A stretch of 64,000 nucleotides of DNA from Pseudolabrys sp. (lineage in GTDB: Bacteria > Pseudomonadota > Alphaproteobacteria > Rhizobiales > Xanthobacteraceae): assembly GCA_017849615.1 (NCBI GenBank), contig JAFIGS010000011.1:372001-436000 (forward strand), given 5' to 3'. The first letter of the stretch is position 1; each line of letters opens with the position of its first letter. The translations under genes and the position numbers were made by a program. The notes beneath the pieces were generated by a model. That model worked only from the letters and a program-made list of their open reading frames with translations. It was not told where the DNA came from and did no database searches. Below are positions 37,804 through 47,844 of this stretch, piece after piece.

Positions 37804-38850
37804 ATGAGATATCCGAGCCGCCGCGCCGTTGTCGTCTCGACGATGCTGATCGTCATTGCCGCCGCCGTGGGCACTTTCGCGGTGGCGCAGAACCTGCGAT
37901 TTCCCCCGGCGCCGGAAAGGATCACCGTCCGCGCGCTGCCGATCGCATCCTTCGACAATCGCGATCCGACGCGGGTGCGCTTCGGCGCGCTCGAGTTTCG
38001 CGGCGGCCTCGAACTGACCTCGAGCTTCTCCGCGTTTGGCGGCATTTCCGGTCTGCTGATGCCGGACCACAGCCATCTTGTCGCGATCACCGACAATGGC
38101 TCGTGGCTGAAGGCGCGTCTTGTTTACGACGGAGGCCGCCTGACCGACCTTGCCGACGTCGAAATGGCGCCGCTGCTCGGCGCCGACGGCCGGCCGCTCG
38201 CCACCGGCCGCGCCTATGACGCCGAGTCGATCGCGCGCATCGGCGACGATGTCTATGTCGGCATCGAGCGGGTTCAGCGCATCGTGCGCTTTGCTTACGG
38301 CAAGCAGGGCTTCGCCGCGCGCGGCCAGGACATTCGCGTGCCATCCGACTTCAAGAGCTTCGTGAAGAACGCCAGCCTGGAATGCCTCGCCGCGCCGGCG
38401 GCCGGTCAGCCGCACGGCGGCAAACTTGTCGTCATGACCGAGCGCAGTCTCGATGCCGCCGGCAACCACCGTGCCTTTGTTCTCGATCCATCGGCGAAAA
38501 ACGGCGATGCCGGCGTGCTGCGTTTCTCGCTCGCGCGCAGCGACGACTTCGATGTCACGGACTGCGCGGTGCTGCCGACCGGCGATCTGCTGGTTCTGGA
38601 GCGGCACTTTTCGCGGGCGCGCGGTGTGGCCATGCGCATTCGCCGTCTGCCACTCGCGGCCATCAAGGACGGCGTATTGCTGGACGGGAAGATCCTGATC
38701 CAGGCGGACCTCGGCTATCAGATCGACAACATGGAGGGCATCGCCGTCACCCGGAACGAGGCCGGCGAAACCATCATTACTATCGCATCGGACGACAATT
38801 TCTCGCCGATCCAGCGCAATCTCGTTTTGCAATTCGCCCTGGTCGAGTAG
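37804..38850 (+). CDS. Exported esterase-like (phytase-like beta-propeller) domain protein
   Basis: 348 aa. An N-terminal hydrophobic segment (about 10-28) acts as a signal or anchor. The body matches the esterase-like phytase family: FGGISGLLMPDHSHLVAITDNGSW, DAESIARIGDDVYVGIERVQRI, DNMEGIAVT and SDDNFSPIQRNLVLQFAL near the end. It is probably periplasmic, with an unknown phosphoester or metabolite substrate. It begins 16 nt after cobT and may be cotranscribed. Confidence 0.78.
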   Translation: MRYPSRRAVVVSTMLIVIAAAVGTFAVAQNLRFPPAPERITVRALPIASFDNRDPTRVRFGALEFRGGLELTSSFSAFGGISGLLMPDHSHLVAITDNGSWLKARLVYDGGRLTDLADVEMAPLLGADGRPLATGRAYDAESIARIGDDVYVGIERVQRIVRFAYGKQGFAARGQDIRVPSDFKSFVKNASLECLAAPAAGQPHGGKLVVMTERSLDAAGNHRAFVLDPSAKNGDAGVLRFSLARSDDFDVTDCAVLPTGDLLVLERHFSRARGVAMRIRRLPLAAIKDGVLLDGKILIQADLGYQIDNMEGIAVTRNEAGETIITIASDDNFSPIQRNLVLQFALVE

Positions 38851-38869
38851 CGGCTGGGATTTCCGCGAG

Positions 38870-41332
38870 TCAGGATGCGTGGGCAATCATGCGGTGCACG
38901 CGTTCGATGAGCGTATCGACCTCGAACGGCTTCGCGATCAGCTCCATGCCGGCCTCGAGCACACCGGAGCCACCCTGCATGTTGTGGGCGTAGGCAGTCA
39001 TGAACAAAACGCCCAATTCCGGCCGCAGCATGCGCGCGGCGTCGGCCAGTTGTCGGCCGTTCAGTCCACCGGGTAGCCCGACATCCGACACCAGCAGGTC
39101 GATGCGGCCGGACGCCTGCAGAAACTTCAAGCCGGTCGCACCGTCGCCGGCTTCCAGTGTGCGATAGCCGGCGTCGCGCAACGCATCGACAACGATGGCG
39201 CGCACGGCAATCTCGTCCTCGACGACCAGGATGGTTTCGCCGCGCTCGGTGCGGTTGATCGGGTGCGCAACGTCGCCACGATACGCATGTGGCAGCGCTG
39301 CGTCGCTCTTGGGCAGATAGAGGCGCACCGTGGTGCCTTTGCCTTCCTCGCTGTCGAGTTCGACGAAGCCGCCGGACTGCCGAATGAAGCCGTAGATCAT
39401 CGACAGGCCGAGGCCAGTGCCCTGGCCAATCGGCTTGGTCGTAAAGAATGGCTCGAACGCCTTTTCCTTGATGTCGGCCGACATGCCGTGGCCGGTGTCG
39501 GCCACGGAGATCATGACGAAGGGGCCGGCGCCGCCAAGGCGGAAGTGGCTGGCGCGGTCCGCATCGACATGGACATTGGCGGTCCGGATCACGAGCCGGC
39601 CTTGCGGCATGGCATCGCGCGCATTGATTGCCAGATTGAGGATGGCGCTTTCGAGCTGGTTGGCATCGCACTTGGCCAGCCACAGATCGCGCTGGACGCC
39701 GAGCTCGAGTTCGATCGATTCGCCGATCGAGCGGCGGATCAACTCGGCCATGTCATCGACCAGCGCATTGACGTCGATCGTTCTTGAATCGAGCGGCTGC
39801 CGACGCGAGAAGGCAAGAAGCCGCTGCGTCAGAGCTGCGGCGCGATGCGCCGCCGCCGAAGCCGCGGTCGCATAGCGGTCGGCGTCGGCAAGACGGCCTT
39901 CGCCCGCGCGCCGCTTCATCATTTCGATCGAACCGATGATGCCGGTCAGGAGATTGTTGAAGTCATGCGCGATGCCGCCGGTCAGTTGACCGACGGCTTC
40001 CATTTTCTGGGCTTGCCGCAGGGCGGCTTCGGCTGCCGCAAGCGCCACGGCATGCTGCTTTTCCTCGGTGATGTCGCGGCCATACGCATAGACGAGCTCC
40101 GGTTCGGCCGACGTGTGCCAGGAGAACCAGCGCGGTTTGCCGTCCGAGCCGATCAGCCTGTTTTCAAACGCAGTAAGCTGCGACGCCTCGAGCGCCCTCG
40201 CGAAAGCACGGCTCGAAACTTCGGCGTCGTCGGACGCAATGAATTCACGAAAATTGCGGCCGACGACTTCTTCGATCGGATGGCCGAGAATACGCGTCCA
40301 GGCCGGGCTCACCGATTTGAAAATACCGTCGCGGTCGACCACGACCATGAGGTCGCGTGCATTGGACCAGATGCGGTCGGCGCGGCGGCGCTCCGATTGC
40401 AGCGCTTCGATATTGGCCAGTGCGCCGCCGATCTGGCCGGCGACCAGCCGCGCGATGTCCATGATGTAGGGATCGTGCGGTCTATGCGGGTTGAGACCGA
40501 GCACCAGCGAACCAAAGGTCTGCTCGCCGCCGGCGCCTGGAATGGGAATGATGAGGGCTTCCTTCGGCGACAGCTTCCACGCTCCGGCCGGGAAGGTTTG
40601 GTCCGAGGGTAAAGTCAGTTTTCTGACTCCGGCCGCGGCGGATTGCTCGAGCGGCCAGGGATGGTTGACGAGGTGAGCGGCGTCTGCGCTCCAGGCGCGC
40701 GCGTCGTTCTGCATGTAAAGCATCGCGAACGGAAAGTCGCGGCGACTGAATTCGAGCACCGAGAACGCACCATCGATAACCGTCTGGGCGTCCGCGGCGC
40801 CGACGATCTTCATGCTGAGCTGGCGCAACATGTCGATCCGGCGCTCGCTGATGACGCGCTCGGTATCTTCGCTGACGACGCAGAGCAGGCCTTCGACGCC
40901 GCCGTCGCCATCATAAAGCGGGCTGTATGAGAAGCTGTGATAGGTCTCTTCGGGATAGCCGCTGCGCTCCAGCAGCAGAAGCAGCGCCTTGTTCCAGGTG
41001 GCTTCGCCGGCGCGGACCCGCGCGACCTGGTCGGCGACGTCGTCATAGACCTCCGCCCAGACCTGGCGGAACGGCTTGGCCAGCATCGACGGGTGCTTGA
41101 GCCCGAGCGTCGGGATGTAGGCGTTGTTGTAGAAGAACAGGAGGTCGGGTCCCCAGCCGAGCCACATCTCGAAGCGGGACGTCAGCAGCATCTTGAGCGG
41201 GATTTTCAGGGCCTCCGGCCAGCCCAGCGGGTCGCCCAATGCCGTGCCGTTCCAGTCATGCTGCCGCATGAGTGTGGCCATCTCGCTGTCACCCGGAAAG
41301 ATGTCAGCGAGGCTGTCGGCTAACTTGGCCAT
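38870..41332 (-). CDS. Hybrid sensor histidine kinase (PAS/GAF input, HisKA, HATPase, receiver)
   Basis: 820 aa. An N-terminal PAS-like region ([22 protein letters not shown]) and a GAF-like part (to about 315) precede a PAS domain (about 320-430, [21 protein letters not shown]). The H box [13 protein letters not shown] has His456. The ATP-binding part shows [30 protein letters not shown] and [14 protein letters not shown]-terminal receiver covers the last 120 residues ([14 protein letters not shown]). There are no membrane spans, so it is cytosolic. ATG 41332 is chosen over a TTG at 41419. No response regulator gene is adjacent. Confidence 0.88.
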   Translation of the reverse strand: MAKLADSLADIFPGDSEMATLMRQHDWNGTALGDPLGWPEALKIPLKMLLTSRFEMWLGWGPDLLFFYNNAYIPTLGLKHPSMLAKPFRQVWAEVYDDVADQVARVRAGEATWNKALLLLLERSGYPEETYHSFSYSPLYDGDGGVEGLLCVVSEDTERVISERRIDMLRQLSMKIVGAADAQTVIDGAFSVLEFSRRDFPFAMLYMQNDARAWSADAAHLVNHPWPLEQSAAAGVRKLTLPSDQTFPAGAWKLSPKEALIIPIPGAGGEQTFGSLVLGLNPHRPHDPYIMDIARLVAGQIGGALANIEALQSERRRADRIWSNARDLMVVVDRDGIFKSVSPAWTRILGHPIEEVVGRNFREFIASDDAEVSSRAFARALEASQLTAFENRLIGSDGKPRWFSWHTSAEPELVYAYGRDITEEKQHAVALAAAEAALRQAQKMEAVGQLTGGIAHDFNNLLTGIIGSIEMMKRRAGEGRLADADRYATAASAAAHRAAALTQRLLAFSRRQPLDSRTIDVNALVDDMAELIRRSIGESIELELGVQRDLWLAKCDANQLESAILNLAINARDAMPQGRLVIRTANVHVDADRASHFRLGGAGPFVMISVADTGHGMSADIKEKAFEPFFTTKPIGQGTGLGLSMIYGFIRQSGGFVELDSEEGKGTTVRLYLPKSDAALPHAYRGDVAHPINRTERGETILVVEDEIAVRAIVVDALRDAGYRTLEAGDGATGLKFLQASGRIDLLVSDVGLPGGLNGRQLADAARMLRPELGVLFMTAYAHNMQGGSGVLEAGMELIAKPFEVDTLIERVHRMIAHAS

Positions 41333-41420
41333 GGGATCCCGATACGGATGGCGTCGCGTTCGGCCAACGCCCGCTCCGGCCACAAAGTTCCACTTCCTGC
41401 CGGAGCCTTGATCGGACAAA

Positions 41421-41451
41421 CAAAAACGCCGCCCGGCTGGGGCGGCGTTTT
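41421..41451 (-). terminator. Rho-independent terminator of rpmB
   Basis: A perfect 11-bp stem AAAACGCCGCC/GGCGGCGTTTT with a 7-nt loop. On the minus strand it is followed by TTTTTGTTTG. It lies between rpmB and the downstream histidine kinase gene. Confidence 0.85.
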
Positions 41452-41474
41452 GAAACCGGGATGTCAGCGCAAAC

Positions 41475-41771
41475 TCAGCTCGCCTTGGCGGCGGCGCTCT
41501 TCTTCACGATCTGGCGCTTGAGGACCAGCATCTTCGGCGCGAGTTCGGCATCCTTCGCCTTGAGCAGGAAGGCGTCGAAACCGCCGCGATGATCGACCGA
41601 GCGCAGCGCGTTGGTCGAAATGCGGGCACGGACGGTACGGCCGAGAATCTCCGAGGTCAGCGAGACGCTCTGGAGGTTCGGCATGAAGCGCCGCTTGGTC
41701 TTGATGTTCGAGTGGCTCACTTTGTGGCCGGAGAGCGGCTTCTTGCCGGTCAGGTCGCAACGCCAGGACAT
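41475..41771 (-). CDS. rpmB: 50S ribosomal protein L28
   Basis: 98 aa. [20 protein letters not shown] and [15 protein letters not shown] are the L28 signature, followed by [22 protein letters not shown]. Structural protein of the large ribosomal subunit. The start at 41771 has AAGGA 8 nt upstream; the longer reading to 41930 is not supported. Confidence 0.96.
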   Translation of the reverse strand: MSWRCDLTGKKPLSGHKVSHSNIKTKRRFMPNLQSVSLTSEILGRTVRARISTNALRSVDHRGGFDAFLLKAKDAELAPKMLVLKRQIVKKSAAAKAS

Positions 41772-42069
41772 GGCATCATCCTTCGCAAATGGTAGGTCGC
41801 TTGGTAAGCGCCGCGGAATTGGTCGCCCTGCAAAACGCCGGCCTGCACGTGCTTGTGGCTCGCGCCGGTCCGTTCCGTCAATGTGGGCTTGGACGGCAGG
41901 ACGTATAAAGAGCCGTGGCTTGGGCGTCAAGTTGGGGATTTGGCCGTCGTTTCCGCCATTTTAAGGTCTTTTCGGTGGCCTGCTCGCGTAATCTGACCCG
42001 GACACGACCGGTACCAAACATTTGGCGCAATGCGCGCCGACCAATACCCCCCATCAGGAGGAATTTCCG

Positions 42070-42972
42070 GTGCTGGATTTCCGGCGAGCGAGGCGGTGGA
42101 TGGCGCTGGCGGCGCCTGTGACGGCGCTGTGTGCGGTGCTGGTGCCCGTCCAGGTCGGGGCGCAGGCGCGGCTGGATGCGCGCTACACGGCTTCGCTGGC
42201 GGGTCTGCCGATTGGCGAAGGCACTTGGGAAATCGTGATCGGCGAGGGGGATTATTCGGCCACGGCCAAGGGCTCCACGACCGGCCTGATGAAGGCCTTT
42301 ACCGGCGGCCACGGCCACACCATCACCAAGGGTACACTGCAAGCTGGCAAGCCGGCCGTGGCCACCTATGTGGCCAGCATTCAGTCGTACAAAAAAGGCA
42401 ACGATATCAGTCTTAAAGTCGACGCGGGGACCGTCAAGGACCTGAAGCTCGACCCGCCGGCCGAGACCGAGCCGGAGCGCGTGCCGGTCACCGACGCCAG
42501 CAAGAGCGGCGTGCTCGACCCGATGACGGCGACCTTGGTGCGGATGCCCGGTCATGGCGACCTGATGTCGGCGGAGGCCTGTCAGCGCAAGCTGCCGGTG
42601 TTCGACGGCCGCCTGCGGTACGATCTCAATCTCGCGTTCAAGCGCATGGGCGAGGTGAAGGCCGAGAAAGGCTATGCCGGGCCGGTGGTGGTTTGTTCGG
42701 TCAATTTCACACCGGTCGCCGGCTACATTCCGACCCGCGCCGCGATCAAATACCTGCAGGAGCAGCGCAACATCGAAATATGGCTGGCCCCGATCGGCGG
42801 CACGCGCGTTCTGGTGCCGATCCGCATCGAGGGGCCAACGCCAGTCGGTCGCGCCGTGCTCGAGGCCGACGAGTTCGTGGTGACGGCCTTGCCGCCGCCG
42901 GAGCGTGCATCGGCGCGGCCCAAGGAGAAGTCGGCCAAGGCGGCGGCGAGCGAGACCAAGCCGACGCCCTGA
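42070..42972 (+). CDS. DUF3108-type exported protein
   Basis: 300 aa with a signal peptide (about 8-32, ending VGAQA). The body has the repeating beta pattern of DUF3108: ARYTASLAGLPIGEGTWEIVIGEGDYSATAKGS..., later FDGRLRYDLNLAF and PVVVCSVNFTPVAGY. The tail is Lys/Ala-rich. It is probably periplasmic; the function is unknown. The start is GTG at 42070, with AGGAGG 8 nt upstream. ATG at 42022 lies before the ribosome site. Divergent from rpmB. Confidence 0.8.
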   Translation: MLDFRRARRWMALAAPVTALCAVLVPVQVGAQARLDARYTASLAGLPIGEGTWEIVIGEGDYSATAKGSTTGLMKAFTGGHGHTITKGTLQAGKPAVATYVASIQSYKKGNDISLKVDAGTVKDLKLDPPAETEPERVPVTDASKSGVLDPMTATLVRMPGHGDLMSAEACQRKLPVFDGRLRYDLNLAFKRMGEVKAEKGYAGPVVVCSVNFTPVAGYIPTRAAIKYLQEQRNIEIWLAPIGGTRVLVPIRIEGPTPVGRAVLEADEFVVTALPPPERASARPKEKSAKAAASETKPTP

Positions 42973-43113
42973 TGCATTTCGGCGAGCGGAATCCGGCTTG
43001 ACTCCCGACGGCGACACCGACTCGGATTCGCGCTCGCACGCACCGGCCGAAAAAGTCCAATGAATCCGGGTTCGGCCACATCATGTGGTGGCCGCGTCTG
43101 AATCTGTTCCCAC

Positions 43114-43186
43114 ATATCGCCGTGAACGAATCCGAAGTGGGCTCGAGTCACCGATTCGCCCCCGCTTCGTTCCAGACTCGTTCCAT
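43114..43186 (+). repeat. Diverged 73-nt repeat, copy A
   Basis: Gap-free partner of 43368-43440. It contains facing CGAATC/GATTCG and GAACG/CGTTC elements, so each copy could fold into a hairpin. Confidence 0.5.
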
Positions 43187-43367
43187 CCTTTACAGACGGG
43201 CATTTCTGGCTGTTGCAGAGTGGGACAGTCGTAAGCTTCGGCGGGGACTCGACGTGACGCAAAAGGAGACAGTCCGGCCTCAGCCGTTAACGTCTGCGTG
43301 TTTTATCGCATCTGGCCGATGCAGGTCGCTGCCCCTATCTAGTAGGTGAGCGGCCAATGTCACCGAG

Positions 43368-43440
43368 ATGTCGCCGTGAACGGAGCCGCATTCAGCCGTT
43401 TTCAGCGATTCGCGCGCGGTTCGTTCGACGGTTGTTCCAT
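43368..43440 (+). repeat. Diverged 73-nt repeat, copy B
   Basis: Partner of 43114-43186, ending about 97 nt before the helicase ATG. It shares TCGCCGTGAACG, CGATTCG, GTTCGTTC-like and GTTCCAT blocks with copy A. Confidence 0.5.
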
Positions 43441-43537
43441 AACTTAACGGCGTATGGCTTTACGCCTTGCCGCCTCGCGCAATGTGCTAGACGAACTTGA
43501 CGCCGTCCAGGATTAGGGCGGCGTGTTTGGATAGGTA

Positions 43538-46500
43538 ATGACGATTTCCTTCTCTCCGCAGGCCAAACGCCAGCCGCACGCGCGCGGTTCGGGCGTGACG
43601 GCGGTGCTTGGTCCCACCAATACCGGCAAAACGCATCTCGCCATCGAGCGGATGCTGGCGCACTCGTCGGGCATGATCGGCCTGCCGCTGCGGCTTCTGG
43701 CGCGCGAGGTCTACAACAAGGTCGTCGCCAAGGCTGGCGAAGCCTCCGTCGCGCTGATCACCGGCGAGGAAAAGATCAAGCCGCCGAAGGCGCGCTACTG
43801 GGTCTCGACCGTCGAGGCCATGCCGCGCGATCTCGACGTCGCTTTCCTCGCGGTCGATGAAATTCAGCTCGGGGCCGACTTCGAACGCGGTCATGTCTTT
43901 ACCGACCGCATTCTGAACATGCGCGCGCGCGAGGAAACGCTCATCCTCGGCGCCGCCACGATGCGTGGCATCGTCGAGCGGCTGCTGCCCGGCGCCAACA
44001 TCGTGTCGCGGCCGCGGCTGTCGATGCTCACTTACGCGGGCGAGAAGAAGATCACCCGGCTGCCGTCGCGCTCGGCCATCGTCGCCTTTTCCGCGGCGGA
44101 GGTTTATGCGATCGCCGAACTCATCCGGCGGCAGCGCGGCGGCGCCGCCGTTGTTCTCGGCGCGCTCAGCCCACGCACGCGCAACGCCCAGGTGGCGATG
44201 TACCAATCAGGCGATGTGGATTACCTGATCGCTACCGATGCGATCGGCATGGGGCTTAACCTCGATGTCGATCATGTCGCATTTGCCTCCGATCGTAAGT
44301 TCGACGGTTACCAGTTCCGCAAACTCAACCCGTCCGAGCTCGGGCAGATCGCCGGCCGCGCGGGTCGCGCCACCCGCGACGGTACTTTTGGCACGACCGG
44401 CCGTTGCGATCCGTTCGACCAGGAACTGGTGCAGGCGCTCGAGAGTCACACCTTCGAGCCGGTGCGGATGCTGCAATGGCGCAACTCCGCGCTCGATTTC
44501 GCCTCGATCGGCGCATTGCAGGCTTCGCTGTCGATGACTCCGCAGGAGCAGGGTCTGACGCGCGCGCCGACCGGCGAGGACATTCTGGTGCTGGAACACG
44601 CCGGCCGGGACGACGACGTGAAGGCGCTGGCGCGCGGCGCGGCGGCGGTCGAGCGGCTCTGGGACGTCTGCCAGGTGCCGGACTATCGCAAGATCGCGCC
44701 GGCGACCCATGCCGAATTGGCCGTGACCCTCTATGGTTTCTTGCTGCGAGAGGGTAACATCCCTACAGATTGGTTCGCCCGTCAGCTCGGTCTGGCCGAC
44801 CGGACCGACGGCGACATCGACACCCTCTCCAACCGGATCGCGCATGTCAGGACCTGGACTTACGTTGCCAACCGACCGGATTGGCTTGCCGACCCGGAGC
44901 ATTGGCAGGGTGTTACACGTGCGATCGAAGACAAGTTGTCGGACGCTCTGCACGAGCGCCTGGCAGAGCGCTTCGTGGACCGCCGCACCAGCGTCTTGAT
45001 GCGGAGGCTGCGAGAGAACGCAATGCTCGAAACACAAATCGGAAAATCCGGCGAAGTCACAGTCGAGGGCCATGTCATCGGCCGGCTCGATGGCTTCATG
45101 TTCGCACCTGATGCTTCGGCCGCCGGCTCTGAAGCCAAGGCGCTCAATGCCGCCGCGCAGAAGGTGCTCGCCGGCGAGATCGAGGCGCGCGCCACCAAGC
45201 TGTCACAGGCATCGAGCGATCAGGTCGTGCTCGCCAATGACGGCGCGCTGCGCTGGACCGGCGAACTGGTTGGCAAGCTCGTGGCCGGCGACGACACGCT
45301 TCGGCCGCGCGTGCGCATCATCGCCGACGAGCATCTGACGGGTCCGGCGCGCGAGCTGGTGCAGAACCGTCTCGATCTCTGGATCAGGAACCACATCGAG
45401 AAGCAGCTCGCGTCGCTGTTCTCGCTGTCGGCCGCCGAAGACATCACCGGTGTCGCCCGCGGCATTGCCTTCCAGCTTGTCGAGGCGCTCGGCGTGCTCG
45501 AGCGGCAGAAGGTGGCCGAGGAGGTGAAGAGCCTCGATCAGCCCTCGCGCGCCACGTTGCGCAAATACGGTGTGCGCTTCGGCGCCTATCACATCTATTT
45601 GCCGCTGTTGCTCAAGCCGGCGCCGCGCGCGCTGGCGACCCAACTCTGGGCCCTCCGTCACGAAGCGCCGGACGCCAAGGGCGTCACCGAATTGCTGCAT
45701 CTGGCCGCCTCCGGCCGCACCTCGATCCCGCTCGACAAGGACACGCCGAAGGCGCTGTACCGCACCTCCGGCTATCGAATTTGCGGCGAGCGCGCCGTGC
45801 GTGTCGATATTCTGGAGCGGCTTGCCGATCTTATTCGCCCGGCTTTGTCCTGGCGCGAGGGCATGACGCCCAAGCCCGACGGCGCGTTCGACGGCCGCGG
45901 CTTCATCATCACGGGCGCCATGACGTCGCTGACCGGCGCCTCGGGAGAGGATTTTGCCTCGATCCTGCGGTCGCTCGGCTATCGCATGGACCGCAAGCCG
46001 AAGCCGCCGGAAGCCAAGCCCGAAGAAGCCAAGCCGGCCGAAGCAACGGCGGAAGCCGCTGCCGCGCCGGTGACCGACGCATCGGCCGAGACCACGCCCG
46101 AACCGGCCGTGGAAGCCGCGACATCGTCACAGTCGCTGCTGCCGGATGCCGAGTTCATGCCGGCCACGCCCGACGTTGCGGCCGAGCCGGTCGCTGCCGC
46201 CGCTCCGCAAGTGGGCGGCGAAGTGCCGGGTATCGCCGAGGCTGCCGAGGCGGCACCTGCGGTGGCCGGCGACGGCATGACCGCGACCGAAGCCGTAGCC
46301 GTCGTTGCCGACACGAAAGTCGAGCCGGAAACCATCGAAGTCTGGCGTCCGGGCGGCCATGGCGGCGAGCGCCGTCAGCATCAGCGCCCGCGCCGTGGAC
46401 AGCGTCCGCCACAGGCGGCCGCTGGAGCTGAAGGAGCAGCCGCGCCGGATGCCGCCGCGGCCTCCGCGCCGGCCGACCAGAGCGGCGTGCGCTACAACGA

Positions 46501-46816
46501 GCAGCGCCGCGAGCCGCGTCAGGGTCACGACCGCAACGAACGCCGCCAGCGCATGGAGCGGCAATCCCAAGGTTTTGCCAAGGGTTTCGGCGGCAAACCG
46601 TCGGACAGCAAGCGCGATCAGGGCCGGCCCGGCGAAGGCCGGGACAATCAATCGCGCGGCCCGCGCCGCGGCCGGGAACGCGATCAGGTCGATCGCGCCG
46701 ATCGCGACAAGTATTTCGCGCGTCCCGGTGGCGGCGGTCGCGACAAGGCGCCGGATCCGAACTCGCCATTCGCCAAGCTCGCTGCACTCAAGTCGCAGCT
46801 TGAGAGCAAGGATTGA
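43538..46816 (+). CDS. Suv3-like/MgpS-type ATP-dependent helicase with long low-complexity C-terminus
   Basis: 1092 aa. Walker A GPTNTGKT is at 25-32, a DEIQ box at 106-109, motif III-like GAATMRG, and motif VI in QIAGRAGRATRDGTFG near 275. The domain order resembles mitochondrial Suv3 RNA helicase. From about 830 the chain turns Ala/Pro/Glu-rich and then Arg/Gln/Gly-rich (RRQHQRPRRGQRPPQ, RGPRRGRERDQ), a likely RNA-binding tail. The stop overlaps the next ATG (TGATG). It probably acts on structured RNA or ribosomal precursors together with the S4 protein. Confidence 0.88.
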   Translation: MTISFSPQAKRQPHARGSGVTAVLGPTNTGKTHLAIERMLAHSSGMIGLPLRLLAREVYNKVVAKAGEASVALITGEEKIKPPKARYWVSTVEAMPRDLDVAFLAVDEIQLGADFERGHVFTDRILNMRAREETLILGAATMRGIVERLLPGANIVSRPRLSMLTYAGEKKITRLPSRSAIVAFSAAEVYAIAELIRRQRGGAAVVLGALSPRTRNAQVAMYQSGDVDYLIATDAIGMGLNLDVDHVAFASDRKFDGYQFRKLNPSELGQIAGRAGRATRDGTFGTTGRCDPFDQELVQALESHTFEPVRMLQWRNSALDFASIGALQASLSMTPQEQGLTRAPTGEDILVLEHAGRDDDVKALARGAAAVERLWDVCQVPDYRKIAPATHAELAVTLYGFLLREGNIPTDWFARQLGLADRTDGDIDTLSNRIAHVRTWTYVANRPDWLADPEHWQGVTRAIEDKLSDALHERLAERFVDRRTSVLMRRLRENAMLETQIGKSGEVTVEGHVIGRLDGFMFAPDASAAGSEAKALNAAAQKVLAGEIEARATKLSQASSDQVVLANDGALRWTGELVGKLVAGDDTLRPRVRIIADEHLTGPARELVQNRLDLWIRNHIEKQLASLFSLSAAEDITGVARGIAFQLVEALGVLERQKVAEEVKSLDQPSRATLRKYGVRFGAYHIYLPLLLKPAPRALATQLWALRHEAPDAKGVTELLHLAASGRTSIPLDKDTPKALYRTSGYRICGERAVRVDILERLADLIRPALSWREGMTPKPDGAFDGRGFIITGAMTSLTGASGEDFASILRSLGYRMDRKPKPPEAKPEEAKPAEATAEAAAAPVTDASAETTPEPAVEAATSSQSLLPDAEFMPATPDVAAEPVAAAAPQVGGEVPGIAEAAEAAPAVAGDGMTATEAVAVVADTKVEPETIEVWRPGGHGGERRQHQRPRRGQRPPQAAAGAEGAAAPDAAAASAPADQSGVRYNEQRREPRQGHDRNERRQRMERQSQGFAKGFGGKPSDSKRDQGRPGEGRDNQSRGPRRGRERDQVDRADRDKYFARPGGGGRDKAPDPNSPFAKLAALKSQLESKD

Positions 46817-47145
46817 TGAGCGAGCCGCGCGGCACCTCGCAGGGGCTCGGCGGCGGCGCGAAACAGCGCATCGACAAATGGCTCTGGCACGCCCGCATGG
46901 TGCGCACGCGCAGCGACGCCGCCCGCCTGGTCGAGGCCGGCCACGCCCGCGTCAACGGCCAGCGGGTGATCGCGCCGGCGCATCTGGTGCGGGCGGGCGA
47001 TGTCGTGACGCTGGCGCTGGACCGTTCGGTGCGGGTTATCGAAGTGACGGGTTTTTGTGAGCGGCGCGGCGGTGCCAGCGATGCGGCGGGGACCTTCCGG
47101 ATTCTGGAAAATAACGCGGGATACCGTCCTCAAGGCGCGGCTTGA
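46816..47145 (+). CDS. RNA-binding S4 domain protein (Hsp15-like)
   Basis: 109 aa. The S4 domain at about 16-62 (QRIDKWLWHARMVRTRSDAA, VEAGHARVNGQRVIAPAH, VRAGDVVTLAL) is followed by a basic tail. Hsp15 relatives bind stalled 50S subunits with a nascent chain. The ATG overlaps the helicase stop; a TTG one codon earlier is less likely. The fixed pairing with the helicase suggests a joint RNA role. Confidence 0.88.
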   Translation: MSEPRGTSQGLGGGAKQRIDKWLWHARMVRTRSDAARLVEAGHARVNGQRVIAPAHLVRAGDVVTLALDRSVRVIEVTGFCERRGGASDAAGTFRILENNAGYRPQGAA

Positions 47146-47201
47146 AGTCTATATAGCGTTGCGATACCCAGCAGGCGTTGTGCCGCCCGGAGTCGTCTGA
47201 A

Positions 47202-47540
47202 ATGACCTACGTCGTCACGGAAAATTGCATCAAGTGCAAGTACATGGACTGCGTCGAGGTCTGTCCGGTGGACTGCTTTTACGAGGGCGAGAACATGCTC
47301 GTCATTCACCCGGACGAGTGCATCGATTGTGGCGTCTGCGAGCCCGAATGCCCGGCCGAAGCGATCAAGCCGGATACCGAGCCGGGCCTGGAGAAGTTCC
47401 TCGCGCTCAACACCGAGTACGCCAAGAGCTGGCCGAATATCACGGTGAAACGGGATGCTCCCGCCGATGCCAAGGAATGGGACGGCGTCGCCGACAAGCT
47501 CGAAAAGCACTTTTCGCCCAAGCCCGGCGAAGGCGACTGA
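47202..47540 (+). CDS. fdxA: Seven-iron ferredoxin FdxA
   Basis: 112 aa. Cys9, Cys17, Cys21, Cys25 and Cys40, Cys43, Cys46, Cys50 supply the [3Fe-4S] and [4Fe-4S] clusters ([31 protein letters not shown]). The extended C-terminal part ([18 protein letters not shown]) is typical of FdxA. Soluble electron carrier. The start at 47202 (MTYVVTEN) is the conserved family start; an ATG at 47178 is in frame but unlikely. Confidence 0.95.
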   Translation: MTYVVTENCIKCKYMDCVEVCPVDCFYEGENMLVIHPDECIDCGVCEPECPAEAIKPDTEPGLEKFLALNTEYAKSWPNITVKRDAPADAKEWDGVADKLEKHFSPKPGEGD

Positions 47541-47844
47541 GCGTCGCCGCCCGCGCTTGGCCATTCGAATTCCCGGTAGCGGGAACCTTGCTCCGGTCAG
47601 CGACATTTTTCGCCGCCAAATCTTCCGACGTTAACCGAACCGGCATTTCTGCGGCCGAGGCGGGCATATTGCCGTTTTGTAACGTCATAAGGCTTTGATT
47701 TTGGCCAAAAATGTGCTATATATGGCGAAATCCCAATGAATGTGAACAATCACCGCACACGGATTCAGCTCCCTCTGTCCGGGAGCATTATTTTTCGCGG
47801 GTTTCCCAAAGTTCCATAGAGGGCGTGTGATCCACGTGTGAGCT
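47541..47844 (+). other. carD leader region with hairpin and possible 27-codon leader ORF
   Basis: 304 nt. A candidate promoter is TTGATT (47696-47701), 16 nt, then TATATA-like sequence near 47718. A hairpin GCTCCC/GGGAGC (47768-47786) followed by ATTATTTTT is terminator-like. A small ORF, ATG 47736 to TAG 47817-47819 (27 aa), runs across this hairpin. No strong ribosome site precedes it. Confidence 0.4.

Larger units (their letters stand above)
42973..43537. other. 565-nt non-coding region with a diverged 73-nt duplication
   Basis: No gene is seen. Two segments, 43114-43186 and 43368-43440, align without gaps over 73 nt at roughly two thirds identity. Both begin with AT(A/G)TCGCCGTGAACG, share CGATTCG in the middle and end with GTTCCAT. 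The helicase promoter must lie within or after the second copy. Confidence 0.6.

Noticed and set aside
35901-38096. Minus-strand ORF of 731 codons opposite cobT
   Set aside because: Spans the cobT stop and the next gene; no recognisable domain. Shadow of cobT and its neighbour.
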